A stretch of DNA of 52,513 bases from DTU013 sp964490975 (GTDB taxonomy: Bacteria > Bacillota > Clostridia > Acetivibrionales > DTU013): the NCBI GenBank assembly GCA_964490975.1, contig CAZBEQ010000024.1, forward strand, positions 1-52,513. The letters run 5' to 3'. Below, piece by piece: positions 24,852 through 34,900 of this stretch (position 1 is the first letter of the stretch; the number at the start of each line of letters is the position of its first letter). Under the pieces are notes generated by a model, which was not told where the DNA came from, ran no database searches, and saw nothing but the letters and a program-made list of their open reading frames with translations. The position numbers and the translations under genes are program-made.

Positions 24852-26660
24852 CTAGTCCAGCTTCAATACGCTCATGAATGCCTCCTGCGGCACCTCGACC
24901 GAGCCTACCTGGCGCATACGCTTCTTGCCTTCCTTTTGCTTCTCGAGCAGCTTCTTCTTTCTTGTGATGTCACCGCCATAGCACTTGGCCAATACATCCT
25001 TCCTATATGCACTAACAGTTTCCCGGGCAATTATCTTGCCGCCTATGCATGCCTGTATCGGGATCTCGAACTGCTGTCTCGGAATCGATTCCTTCAGCTT
25101 TTCTGCGATCCTGCGTCCTCTCGTGTAAGCCTTTTCAGTGTGAACAATAAACGATAAAGCATCTACTATGTCACCGTTTAATAAAATATCAAGCTTAACA
25201 AGCTCTGACTGCCTGTATCCGATCAGTTCGTAGTCAAAGGAAGCATAACCCTTTGTTCTCGACTTAAGAGCGTCGAAAAAGTCATAGATTATTTCATTTA
25301 AAGGCAACTCATATGTCAATATGACCCTTGTTTCATCAAGATATGACATATCCTTATATGTGCCTCGTCGCTCCTGTGAAAGCTCCATTATACTGCCGAC
25401 ATAATCGATGGGAGTCATGATAGTTGCCTTTACGATCGGTTCCTCCATCTTATCAATAGATGTAACAGGTGGCAGATTAGTCGGGTTGTCGATATCAAGC
25501 ACCTGTCCGTCCGTCAATATGATCTTGTAAATAACACTTGGAGCAGTAGTTACCAGGTCCAAATCATACTCCCTCTCGAGCCTCTCCTGTATTATCTCCA
25601 TGTGCAGCAACCCAAGGAATCCGCATCTGAAGCCGAATCCCAGCGCTACAGATGTTTCCGCTTCAAATGAGAGAGCCGCATCATTCAACTGCAGTTTTTC
25701 AAGAGCATCCCTCAAATCACCGTATTTTGAGCCATCCGCCGGATAAATCCCGCAGAACACCATGGACTGGACCTTTTTGTAACCCGGCATCGGTTCGGCA
25801 GCAGGCCTTTCAGCCAATGTTACAGTATCACCGACCCTTGCATCCCTGACATTTTTTATACTTGCAGCAATATATCCCACGTCTCCTGCAAGAAGCCCTT
25901 CACAAGGCGCATACTGTCCGGGCCTGAAATATCCTACTTCGGTAACAACAAATTCTTTTTTCGTGTACATCATACGGATAGTATCACCGGGTTTCACTGC
26001 CCCCTCCTTGACACGGATGTGAACGATGACTCCCTTGTAGCTATCATAAAACGAATCAAATACCAATGCTCTCAGCGGCTCGTCAACCTCACCCTTCGGC
26101 GGTGGTATATGCTTAACGATCTGTTCCAGTACTGCTTCAATATTTATTCCATTCTTAGCTGATATCTCAGGTGCCTCACTGCAGTCCAAGCCAATTACTT
26201 CCTCAACTTCCTTCTTTACATGCTCAGGCTGAGCGCTTGGAAGATCGATTTTATTGATCACAGGCAGTATTTCAAGGTCGTGGTCCAGTGCAAGATATAC
26301 ATTCGCAAGCGTCTGTGCCTCTATTCCCTGAGCAGCGTCCACTACCAGAATAGCACCCTCGCAGGCAGCAAGGCTTCTTGAGACCTCATAATTAAAGTCG
26401 ACATGGCCAGGGGTATCAATAAGGTTGAAAATATACTCCTGTCCGTCATTTGCCTTATATATCATCCTTACAGCCTGGGCCTTGATCGTGATGCCGCGCT
26501 CGCGCTCTATATCCATGGTATCGAGTACCTGCTCCTGCATCTCCCTCTGGGTAAGAACGCCGGTCATCTGAATGAGCCTGTCAGCAAGCGTTGATTTGCC
26601 ATGGTCTATATGTGCTATAATACAAAAATTGCGTATATTATCCTGTCTGTTGCCTGACAT
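24852..26660 (-). CDS. lepA: Elongation factor 4 (LepA)
   Basis: Ribosomal back-translocating GTPase. The 602-aa protein has G1 AHIDHGKSTLADRL, the switch with RERGITIKAQAVRM, G3 DTPGHVDF and G4 NKIDLPSA. Domain II follows, then the EF-G-like domains III/V and the LepA-specific C-terminus with AYRKDVLAKCYGGDITRKKK. The ATG at 26660 has AAGGGG 8 bases upstream; a TTG directly before it is less likely. It lies next to hemW and near spoIIP, the usual Firmicute arrangement. Confidence 0.97.
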   Translation of the reverse strand: MSGNRQDNIRNFCIIAHIDHGKSTLADRLIQMTGVLTQREMQEQVLDTMDIERERGITIKAQAVRMIYKANDGQEYIFNLIDTPGHVDFNYEVSRSLAACEGAILVVDAAQGIEAQTLANVYLALDHDLEILPVINKIDLPSAQPEHVKKEVEEVIGLDCSEAPEISAKNGINIEAVLEQIVKHIPPPKGEVDEPLRALVFDSFYDSYKGVIVHIRVKEGAVKPGDTIRMMYTKKEFVVTEVGYFRPGQYAPCEGLLAGDVGYIAASIKNVRDARVGDTVTLAERPAAEPMPGYKKVQSMVFCGIYPADGSKYGDLRDALEKLQLNDAALSFEAETSVALGFGFRCGFLGLLHMEIIQERLEREYDLDLVTTAPSVIYKIILTDGQVLDIDNPTNLPPVTSIDKMEEPIVKATIMTPIDYVGSIMELSQERRGTYKDMSYLDETRVILTYELPLNEIIYDFFDALKSRTKGYASFDYELIGYRQSELVKLDILLNGDIVDALSFIVHTEKAYTRGRRIAEKLKESIPRQQFEIPIQACIGGKIIARETVSAYRKDVLAKCYGGDITRKKKLLEKQKEGKKRMRQVGSVEVPQEAFMSVLKLD

Positions 26661-26680
26661 CAATTCTTCCCCTTGTCTTC

Positions 26681-26734
26681 AATTAGTCTCTCAATTAGTC
26701 TCTCAATTAGTCTCTCAATTAGTCTCTCAATTAG
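26681..26734. repeat. 12-bp tandem repeat in the lepA leader
   Basis: AATTAGTCTCTC is repeated with starts at 26681, 26693, 26705, 26717 and 26729 (the last partial). The copies are near perfect. It lies about 20 bp upstream of the lepA start, in its untranslated leader. Confidence 0.92.
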
Positions 26735-26801
26735 CCTTACAGATTAGTTTCACAAAAATAATCTCATTAAATGCAAAACAATTATAACATCCGCCTTATT
26801 T

Positions 26802-27653
26802 CTAAGCAATGCCAAACTTCTTCTCTGCCGCTTCAACTGTCTGGTATATCAGCCGGTTTATCGTCATAGGGCCGACTCCTCCCGGAACAGGTGTGTAGGC
26901 TGAACATTTGGCGATTGCATTTTCAAGGTCAATATCTCCTACGTTTCCTTCATTATAGCCCGCATCTACCAGCACACAGCCTTCCTTCACCCAGTCAGCC
27001 TTTACGAATTTAGGTCTTCCTACGGCTGCGACCACGATGTCAGCTCTTCTTACTATACTTGGCAGATCCTTCGTTTTAGAATGGCATATCGTAACAGTAG
27101 CATTCTCATTGAGCAGCATCATGGCAACCGGTTTGCCAAGTATCGGGCTTCTTCCGATAACTACAGCCTCTTTGCCCGCAAGCGAAATGTTATAATGCTT
27201 CAATATAGTCATAATGGAGTACGGAGTTGCGCATTTGAATGAATCAAGCTGCATTGTCATCCTGCCGAACGTATTCGTGTTTACACCATCAACATCCTTA
27301 GATATGTCGATACTGTTGAAGCAGGCTGTTTCATCTATGTTACCCGGCACCGGATGCTGCAGCAGGATACCGTGAACATTTTCATCCCTGTTGAGCTCCT
27401 CGATCTTGTCAATAAGCTGCTGCGTTGTAGTGCCCTCAGGCAGTTCAACCTTAAGTGACTGCATCCCTACCCTCGTGCAAGCATTGCCTTTCATTTTTAC
27501 ATATGTAACAGAAGCAGGGTCGTTTCCAACTATAATCGTCGCCAGAACAGGGATCGTACCTGTTTTAACTTTAATTCTTTGTACTCTTACTGCCAGTTCC
27601 TGTTCTATGCTTTTTGCCAATGACTTTCCATCCAATACAAGTGGTGTGTTCAT
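26802..27653 (-). CDS. folD: Methylenetetrahydrofolate dehydrogenase/cyclohydrolase
   Basis: Bifunctional one-carbon enzyme converting 5,10-methylene-THF to 10-formyl-THF. The 283-aa protein has the catalytic Tyr/Lys pair in TYVKMKGNAC, the NAD(P)-binding VVIGRSPILGKPVAMML and the C-terminal PVPGGVGPMTINRL. The usual QLPLP loop reads QHPVP, a variant within the family. A TTGACA box lies upstream (near 27757-27762 on the minus strand) without a convincing -10. The 303-bp spacer beyond the start (27654-27956) is AT-rich and I see nothing else in it. Confidence 0.96.
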   Translation of the reverse strand: MNTPLVLDGKSLAKSIEQELAVRVQRIKVKTGTIPVLATIIVGNDPASVTYVKMKGNACTRVGMQSLKVELPEGTTTQQLIDKIEELNRDENVHGILLQHPVPGNIDETACFNSIDISKDVDGVNTNTFGRMTMQLDSFKCATPYSIMTILKHYNISLAGKEAVVIGRSPILGKPVAMMLLNENATVTICHSKTKDLPSIVRRADIVVAAVGRPKFVKADWVKEGCVLVDAGYNEGNVGDIDLENAIAKCSAYTPVPGGVGPMTINRLIYQTVEAAEKKFGIA

Positions 27654-27956
27654 ATAAAAATCAACCTTTCTATTTTTTATTGTTAATTTTCATAACTATC
27701 AGAATTACTTATTGATATATTAGCCACAAATACTATTAACTACACTAATGGCAACATATTGTCAATTGTAATAAATGTGTGCTGCTAACATTACATCACT
27801 AATATGTCATTATACATAATCTTCTGTAATACCAGTCTTATGTATAAAATAACACAATATATAATATATAACATCTATGTTCAGCAAACAAGTAGATGGT
27901 ACACTACGTTTTATCAAATCCATAATCATAGAAATCCATGTAGTCTCGATCTGTCT

Positions 27957-28226
27957 CTACTGGAACAGGTAGCGGAGCTTTTTGAGGTCTCGGTTTAGAT
28001 ACTCTGTATTTATGTAGTATGTGTGGTTCATGAAGGTAATTTCAAGAACATTATCATGGCTTTTAAATACAGCTATTGAAAAACCCTGTTGTCCTGCAAC
28101 AAGGTTATTAGTGACCTGGTCTACAGTCAGAATGCCCGCTGTCAAAATAAAAATGAACAGAATTATAGCCGCGAAACATCTCTGACGTCTCTGCCTCTTT
28201 ATTTTATACCTTTCTACCCTGTTCAA
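27957..28226 (-). CDS. Small single-pass membrane protein, function unknown
   Basis: An 89-aa protein with a very basic N-terminus (NRVERYKIKRQRRQR), one membrane helix (about residues 18-37), and an extracytoplasmic part of about 50 residues. I recognise no family. The start is TTG at 28226, 7 bases after GGAGG; the ATG between them is out of frame and stops after two codons. It lies just after spoIIP on the same strand, a place where Bacillus has the small membrane gene yqxA, but I see no clear sequence match to that. Confidence 0.7.
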   Translation of the reverse strand: MNRVERYKIKRQRRQRCFAAIILFIFILTAGILTVDQVTNNLVAGQQGFSIAVFKSHDNVLEITFMNHTYYINTEYLNRDLKKLRYLFQ

Positions 28227-28289
28227 GCCATGACCTCCGATATCAAGAGCTTCACTTGTTTTTGCTGCATTTTCATTTATTATAACCAG

Positions 28290-30101
28290 TTATTTCTCCA
28301 TCATTACATCATTTAACACCTCGGCCAGGTATTTTGTACTTTCGATACACTCGCTCAGCAGGTTACCGTCACCTCCGACCTCAATGAGGATGGCCTGGTT
28401 GGATATCTGTTGGTTATAACGCTTTCCGACTATCCAGACCGGCCTGGCCAGCCCGGGATACTTCTCGTTCAGCTTCTGCTGCAGCTTAAGCACAAATTTC
28501 AGGTTCTCCTTCCACTCCGGATGCGGCAGCATCCCATCTGCACCTACGACAAACATTATCTGCGCACAGTTTTTTCCGTTGATTTCCTTGGTAATGCGGA
28601 GTTTAGGCTTATCACTCTCTACTGCATCCCTATGGATATCTATATATACCTGAATGGACGGGTAACTTTTTTTATAACTCTGCAATGTGTTTATTGAAAC
28701 GCTATAAGCTGCATCCCTCACCTTATCATGTACTGTGCCGTTGTGCAGCGTATCTATGTTATATTTTTTCAGATGCCTCGCCAGTTCTTCACCAACTCTT
28801 ACAACATTGTACTTCGGATTTGAGCTGAAGCTCGGAACACCATCCTTGCCTAGATCAGCTTCCTTCAACACATAGCTTTCGCTGGTGTGTGTATGGTAAA
28901 TCAATACCTTTGGTCCTTTCCTTGAGAAATTGATATCAAGCGGCTCCTTCAACAGTTTTGCGATATCAATCTTGTGCTTGGTGAAATTCTTTATTTTTAT
29001 TTTATCAAGTTCAACGGTATCCTTTTCATCGCCCTCTTTTTCATCCTCGATTTCATAGCTAATACTGCTGATCGGCTGCTTCCCAGGCTGATTTACGGCA
29101 TATAACTGATTGTTGTTCTGATTCCCCCCAGAAGTACTATTTGTATTGTTCGTGATACCTGTATTCATGTTGAAACCGTAATCTGTGCCAAAACTCATGC
29201 TGCTCTCCGGCGTTCCGTCAACCATGCCAGCCAACTGTCCACTATTTCCTGTGCTACCGCTACTACCTATACCGCCGCTGTTGCCTGTTCCATTGCTGTT
29301 GCCTGTGCCACTGCTGCTGCCCGTATCGACGCCGTTCCCTGCGCCATTACTGTTGCCTGTGCCATTGCCTAAGCCACTGCTGCTGCCCGTATCGACGCCG
29401 TTCCCTGCACCATTACTGTTGCCTGTGCCATTGCCTAAGCCACTGCTATTACCTGAACCGCTTCCGCTGTTTCCATTCTGGGCCTGACTATCACCGGGAG
29501 CATCGGTGCTGCCTTTTCCCTGCTGGCTGCCGGAGCTTTCGCCATTTTGCCCTGTATTCTTTCCATCAGTTGAATTAACTGTCCCCGTATTTTGGTTATT
29601 CACACTGTTACCTATATTTCCACCGTTGCCAATACCTCCACTGCTTGGTATGTTTACGCTGCCTGACTGGTTACTATTTGAGTCGCCGGGCAAGCCAGTA
29701 CCCTGCACGGCTGGTGTCTTACCGGTCATGCTCAGCATCCTGACCTGCTGTATTCTGTAATAGCTCATAAATATTGGAGATTGCGCGTTCAGAATAGTAG
29801 CAGGTGAATCAAGATCGAAACCAAATATGCGGTTAAATAGCGCCTTAACTTCTCCCGAAACCGAAACGCTGGATTTCCCACTGTTATAGACCGAATCAAT
29901 AATTGGAAGCGACAAATTGATCAGATGCCTGAAATTTTCTGTATCAACACTGTCAATAATGCTAAAATCAAGCTTGTACAATATATTCCCGAACTGGATA
30001 CCAACTACAACTGCAATTATTGATAAAAGAATTGTGAATATTGAATTATTAAGCTTTTTCAATGGTTTATCTATTGATTTTTGCTTGTGATTTATATCCA
30101 T
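28290..30101 (-). CDS. spoIIP: Stage II sporulation protein P (SpoIIP)
   Basis: Cell-wall amidase of the DMP engulfment machine, acting at the septum of sporulating cells. The 603-aa protein has a basic N-terminus, one membrane anchor near residues 18-40, a long Gly/Asn/Ser linker (about residues 140-300) and the SpoIIP catalytic domain. That domain includes VLIYHTHTSESYV (metal-binding His), IDIHRDAV and ILIEVGGDGN. The ATG at 30101 is supported by GGAGG 6 bases upstream. The linker contains a 66-bp tandem repeat and makes the protein much longer than Bacillus SpoIIP (about 400 aa). Confidence 0.95.
   Translation of the reverse strand: MDINHKQKSIDKPLKKLNNSIFTILLSIIAVVVGIQFGNILYKLDFSIIDSVDTENFRHLINLSLPIIDSVYNSGKSSVSVSGEVKALFNRIFGFDLDSPATILNAQSPIFMSYYRIQQVRMLSMTGKTPAVQGTGLPGDSNSNQSGSVNIPSSGGIGNGGNIGNSVNNQNTGTVNSTDGKNTGQNGESSGSQQGKGSTDAPGDSQAQNGNSGSGSGNSSGLGNGTGNSNGAGNGVDTGSSSGLGNGTGNSNGAGNGVDTGSSSGTGNSNGTGNSGGIGSSGSTGNSGQLAGMVDGTPESSMSFGTDYGFNMNTGITNNTNSTSGGNQNNNQLYAVNQPGKQPISSISYEIEDEKEGDEKDTVELDKIKIKNFTKHKIDIAKLLKEPLDINFSRKGPKVLIYHTHTSESYVLKEADLGKDGVPSFSSNPKYNVVRVGEELARHLKKYNIDTLHNGTVHDKVRDAAYSVSINTLQSYKKSYPSIQVYIDIHRDAVESDKPKLRITKEINGKNCAQIMFVVGADGMLPHPEWKENLKFVLKLQQKLNEKYPGLARPVWIVGKRYNQQISNQAILIEVGGDGNLLSECIESTKYLAEVLNDVMMEK
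29308..29439 (-). repeat. 66-bp in-frame tandem repeat in the SpoIIP linker
   Basis: Two nearly identical 66-bp units start at 29308 and 29374 and encode a 22-residue Gly/Asn/Ser segment (core GNGVDTGSSSGLGNGTGNSN). Shorter decayed Gly-Asn-Ser units surround them to about 29270-29480. Confidence 0.88.
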
Positions 30102-30226
30102 TTTATCCTCCAGTTTGCAGCATGAAAGCAGCATCGTTTGTAAAAGTTTATATAAAATCATATTCTTATGTACTGATGCAATATGACATGGGTAATTTAA
30201 AAATAATGTAAATCCTCGAGAACATC

Positions 30227-30256
30227 TTGCATTACATAACCACTAGCAGATATAAT
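30227..30256 (+). promoter_or_regulatory. Promoter of the 44-aa membrane peptide
   Basis: TTGCAT (30227-30232) and TATAAT (30251-30256) spaced by 18 bases on the plus strand. They lie in the intergenic region that diverges from spoIIP. Initiation would be about 30 bp before the ATG. Confidence 0.65.
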
Positions 30257-30293
30257 TGTGATGTTAAAATTAAAACAGAAAGGTGAAATCAAG

Positions 30294-30428
30294 ATGTCTT
30301 TTCAGGTATATTACTTTATAGCAATTATTGTTGTATTCGGAGCCATTGCTTTTGCAATGAGCCTTTCAATTAAGAAACACAACGAAAAAATGGCTGGTAT
30401 GAAAAACAAAAAGCCGCGCCGCAGGTAA
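30294..30428 (+). CDS. 44-aa single-pass membrane peptide
   Basis: MSFQVYYFIAIIVVFGAIAF opens a hydrophobic helix (about residues 4-25) followed by a strongly basic tail (KKHNEKMAG, then KNKKPRRR). The ATG has AAAGGTG 7-8 bases upstream, a promoter with a perfect -10 at 30251, and a terminator-like hairpin after the stop. It is the only intact-looking plus-strand gene here. The topology (short outside, basic inside) resembles small membrane peptides that act as partners or toxins, but no family is recognised. Confidence 0.65.
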   Translation: MSFQVYYFIAIIVVFGAIAFAMSLSIKKHNEKMAGMKNKKPRRR

Positions 30429-30461
30429 GTCTGCTGCAATTCAATGAATTTAAAAAGAATG

Positions 30462-30517
30462 TAAAAAGGGATAGTCCCCAATCAGATTTTTTCTGCATTT
30501 GAGGCAATCCCTTTTTA
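30462..30517. terminator. Bidirectional long-loop terminator
   Basis: TAAAAAGGGAT (30462-30472) and ATCCCTTTTTA (30507-30517) form perfect 11-bp arms around a 34-nt loop. The A/T ends give a T-run on both strands, so it may serve the plus-strand peptide (stop 30428) and the minus-strand gene ending at 30600. The rest of 30429-30599 holds nothing I recognise. Confidence 0.6.
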
Positions 30518-30599
30518 AATGTCCGGCAAACTAAAGCAGTAATGAATCATTCAGTAAAACTCAAACATGTATTAGCTATACACACCCCATTAGTTAGGG

Positions 30600-31463
30600 T
30601 CAATCTGCTGTTTTTTCATTTGGCAGCAATGTCCTCAGGAGTGCATGCATCTCATCAAATTTCTTAGTACGTATATATATTTGTTTCTCGATACTGGTTG
30701 CGAGATTATACGCAAAATCTCTGCAAGCATCCACATCATATAGCTGAATGGTGCTTAAATGCATTACCTTTATACCCTGCCTTTCAAGAGTTGCTGATCG
30801 CACAAGATCTTCGCCCTGCTTTGACGGGCTGTTATGATAAGCGAAGCTATCATATTCGACTGCTATTTTACTCTGTTTATAATACAGATCAACAAAACAA
30901 TATTTTTTACCAAGACGCTTAATTACTTCCTTGTTTAATTCTATCTTGTAATTGAAAATTGCGTGATTAAGCCCATAGCCTCCTAGTGCGTTAGGCAACG
31001 TAAAAATCATATAAACTAGTGATTCCATAATTGATGCAGAACCGTTTTCTACATACTTCAATGCTCGTTCAGCTTTACGTTGTCCTCGATGGCCCTTGGT
31101 TTTTTCCAGGAACACTTGAAGCTTTTGCTTTGTGGAAATTGCTTCTGAAGGGTGTCCATTGTGATGTGAGCACAACTGCAGACCCAATAGGATAGTACGA
31201 TGAATGCTTAGTACAGATGCAAGTTCCAGAAATAATAATTCAGGAGATGCAACCATTTTGCCATTTCGCCTAATAAAAGCGCTATCAGGAAGAACAATTT
31301 CGCACGAACGAACCATCTTTCCTTTAATGCGAAATCTTGCATCATGCTTAAATACTGTAACATCAGCTGGATTGGTCTCTGTAGCTTTTTTACCGATTAC
31401 AGTTTCAATGCATGGTATATTCCAATATTTTGCGGCCGAATAATAACTAACATATTTTTCCAT
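30600..31463 (-). CDS. AbiEi-like regulator/DUF559-type endonuclease-fold protein
   Basis: A 287-aa protein. The N-terminus (YYSAAKYWNIPCIE) resembles the short winged-helix of AbiEi-type antitoxins. The C-terminus has a PD-(D/E)XK-like site, KYCFVDLYYKQSKIAVEYDS, with Asp and Glu-x-Asp in the spacing of DUF559/Vsr-like nucleases. Such proteins are widespread in Clostridia and of unclear function; I do not see a partner toxin next to it. Translation probably starts on a leaderless mRNA: no ribosome site precedes the ATG, and the -10 box ends 6 bases before it. Confidence 0.8.
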   Translation of the reverse strand: MEKYVSYYSAAKYWNIPCIETVIGKKATETNPADVTVFKHDARFRIKGKMVRSCEIVLPDSAFIRRNGKMVASPELLFLELASVLSIHRTILLGLQLCSHHNGHPSEAISTKQKLQVFLEKTKGHRGQRKAERALKYVENGSASIMESLVYMIFTLPNALGGYGLNHAIFNYKIELNKEVIKRLGKKYCFVDLYYKQSKIAVEYDSFAYHNSPSKQGEDLVRSATLERQGIKVMHLSTIQLYDVDACRDFAYNLATSIEKQIYIRTKKFDEMHALLRTLLPNEKTAD

Positions 31464-31469
31464 GCTTTA

Positions 31470-31498
31470 ATCATACAACAGGCTTGACAATTATTCAA
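31470..31498 (-). promoter_or_regulatory. Promoter giving a leaderless transcript
   Basis: On the minus strand TTGAAT (31493-31498) and TATGAT (31470-31475) are separated by 17 bases. The ATG of the downstream gene begins 7 bases after the -10, so transcription should start at or next to the initiation codon. Confidence 0.7.
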
Positions 31499-31593
31499 GT
31501 AGGGTGCAAAAAAATTTCCCATATTTTATATATTTATGTATTATATGCCTTATAACTATCTCAATTCCATTTTATGTATACTGTTTTGTATCT

Positions 31594-31955
31594 AGAGTGC
31601 ACCGTACTTGATTTTTTGTCAAGGCTTCCGGTCAGAGTTGCACCGTACTTGATTTTTTGTCAAAATTATCAGCCAGAGTTGCAACAAACCTACATCCGCA
31701 GCAAACTCTCCGCCACTCACACCAACTCTGCCGCCATGTGCACTCGCCATGCCGTCGTAACCCGCAGCAGCCGTGCTTGGCCTCAACATACATCCCGTTA
31801 CCTAAAGTAACAGCAAAGCCTCTCTTGCAGTTCCTGTACACGCCACTTACTTTTGCTGTGCTCACTTACAGCACACGTCCGGCTGCCAACCGCAGTTCCT
31901 GTACCGCCACTTACTTCAACGCACCGCCGCCAACCGTAGCAGCCGTCCCCGCCGC
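31594..31955. repeat. Repeat-filled spacer after the activase gene
   Basis: The 492-bp gene-free stretch 31464-31955 holds two kinds of repeat. Two units of 40-41 bp start at 31594 and 31634 (a third start at 31675 decays at once) and share a 24-base core ending GATTTTTTGTCAA. From about 31690 the sequence becomes GC-rich (C/G with CCGCC and CAGC words), with repeated GCAGTTCCTGTAC and GCCACTTACTT segments. The base composition change is abrupt. No coding region is supported here. Confidence 0.7.
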
Positions 31956-34900
31956 TTACTTCAGCGAACAGCTGCCATCTGCGGCAGCCGCGACTTCATC
32001 CTCCGCAGCCCTCTCAGCTTCCATATTTCTGAATGCAGCAGCAAGCATCAGCTTGATCCTGTTCAACTGATTCACCTCGCTGGCACCAGGATCATAGTCC
32101 ACCGGAACAATGTTGGCGTTGGGAAACTTCTTCTTCAGCGCCTTTATCATGCCCTTTCCCGTCACATGGTTAGGAAGGCAGGCAAATGGCTGCATACATA
32201 CGATATTTGCAGCACCCTCCTCGATCAGTTCAATCATCTCGGCTGTCAGGAACCATCCCTCTCCGGTGCAATTCCCCAGCGAGAGCACCCCCGAAGCCTT
32301 ATCTGCAAGCCTGTATATCGATGATGGCGGGTCGAACCGCTTACTTGCGGCAAGCACTCTCTTCATATATCTCCTGTAATACTCTATTCCAAACACCGCC
32401 AGATTGTTGGCAAGCTTGACCTTAAATTTTTCTGCCAGGTACCTTCGCTTGAAATTAGCGCCATATGCACAATACAGAAAAAAGTCGATCAGATCCGGCA
32501 TAACTGCCTCTGCGCCCTCTTTTTCAACCACATCTACCACATCATTATTTGCAGTGGGATGGAACTTCACCAGTATCTCTCCTACAAGACCGACCCGCGG
32601 CTTTCTCACATCCACCAGCTCAAGTCTGTCGAAGTCCTCAACGATCTGTTTGATATTCCGTCTGAATACGCTGTGCTTACCGCTTCTAACGGACTCCTTG
32701 CATCGCTCCACCCAACCTTCATAAAGCAGGTTCGCCGATCCCTTTATCTTTTCATAAGGTCTGACCCTGTAAAGTACACGCATCAGCAGATCGCCGTAAA
32801 CCAGCGCGATCAGCGATTTATTCAACAGCCCCGGAGTAAGCTTGAAGCCCGGATTGCTCTCAAGTCCCAGCGCGTTGAGAGAAATCACCGGAACATGAGC
32901 AAAGCCAGCATCCTTCAAAGCCTTCTTTATAAAACCAATATAATTTGTAGCCCTGCAGCCGCCTCCGGTCTGAGAAATGATCACAGATACATTGCTTGTG
33001 TCATAACGTCCAGACTTCAAGGCTTCCACAAGCTGGCCTGTAGTAAGTATTGACGGATAGCAGGCATCATTATTGACATATTTCAAGCCCTCGTCAACAG
33101 CACCTCTGTCAACGGACGGCAGCACCTCCAGATTGTACCCTGCTTCACGGAAAGCGGTTTCCACGAACTGAAAATGGATAGGAGACATCTGCGGAGCCAG
33201 TATAGTATGCCTGCTTCGCATTTCATCCGTAAATGGCACTTTAGTAAAACCGTATACATTATCAGTATGCTTATAACCATTCCTGTCTCTCTCCTCCATA
33301 GCCGCCTTTAATGAACGGAGCCTGATCCTTGCAGCGCCAAGGTTGCTGATCTCATCGATCTTAAGCACCGTATAGATTTTCCCGGATGCATGGAGTATTT
33401 CCTGAACCTGATCCGTTGTAACAGCATCAAGACCACAGCCGAAGGAATTGAGCTGGACAAGCTCAAGATCGTCCCTTTTTCCGACAAATGTCGCAGCAGC
33501 ATAAAGCCTTGTATGGTACATCCACTGATCTACTATTCGCAAAGGCCTTGCAGCGTTCGCAAGGTGTGAAACCGAATCCTCGGTCAGCACTGCCATACCA
33601 AATTGTGTAATAAGGTTCGGAATACCGTGATTGATCTCAGGATCGATATGATATGGCCGGCCTGCCAGCACTATCCCCTTGCCGCCTGTCTTTTCCATCT
33701 GTGCCAGCACTTCCTCGCCTTTCTTCCTGATAGTTGCCTTAAACCGCTCGTCTTCCTCCCACGCTTTGTCAACAGCCACTTTCACCTCACTACTTGTCAA
33801 TCCAAAGCCCTTCAGCTCCTCATGCAATCTTTCCGCAAACCGCTCCTTGTCATAATAAGGCAAAAACGGGTTCATAAAATTGATGTGTTTTTCCTCAAGA
33901 ACCTCCATATTTGTCCTGATAACCTCGGAATATGAGGTCACGATAGGGCAATTATAACAATTGTCGGCATCCTTATCCTCTTTTCTCTCATAAGGGATGC
34001 ATGGATAAAAAATGTTCTTAACTCCACTTTGTACAAGGCTCATAATGTGGCCATGCACAAGCTTTGCAGGATAACAAACCGACTCGGATGGCATAGTCTC
34101 TATACCCATCTCATAAATCTTTTTTGTAGAACGCGGAGAAAGTACGACTCTGAATTTTAGTTCTGAGAAGAACGTATACCAAAACGGATAATTTTCGTAC
34201 AGGTTCAATACTCTAGGCAGCCCAATGATACCGCGGACCGCATCCTTTTCCTCCAGCGGCTTGTAAGAATTCAGCAGCCTGTATTTATAATCAAAAAGGT
34301 TTGGAACATCATCCTTGCGAACCTCACCTCCGGCACCCCTCTCGCATCGATTCCCTGATACGAACACTCTGCCGTCGGCAAAATTGTTTATAGTAAGCAG
34401 GCAGTTATTGCTGCACTTTCCACAGCGCTGCATCGTGATCTCTGTCCGGAAGCTCTCCAGATCGGTAACACCCATGATACCGCTCTTCTGACCTTCCGCA
34501 CTGCGTTCCCCCGCTATCAGCGCTGCGCCGTACGCACCCATTATGCCTGCTATATCAGGCCTGATAGCCTCTCTCCCTGAAATCAGCTCAAAGCTCCTCA
34601 GCACAGCGGTATTATAAAATGTGCCGCCCTGCACGATGATTTTCTTGCCAATTTCCTTTGGATCTCTGATTTTAATAACCTTCATCAGAGCATTTTTTAT
34701 AACAGAATATGACAAGCCTGCTGAAATATCACCAACAGTTGCCCCTTCTTTCTGCGCTTGTTTAACTCTCGAATTAATAAAAACAGTACATCTTGAGCCC
34801 AGGTCGACAGGATTTTTCGCCAATAAAGCTTCTTTGGCAAATGCCTCGACCTCCATATTCAAAGAATTGGCAAAGGTCTCTATAAATGAGCCACAGCCCG

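Noticed and set aside
30102..30240. Sigma-E promoter of spoIIP
   Set aside because: CATATT and CATAAG-like boxes exist near 30170-30190 on the minus strand, but they are only 9 bases apart, too close for a sigma-E promoter.
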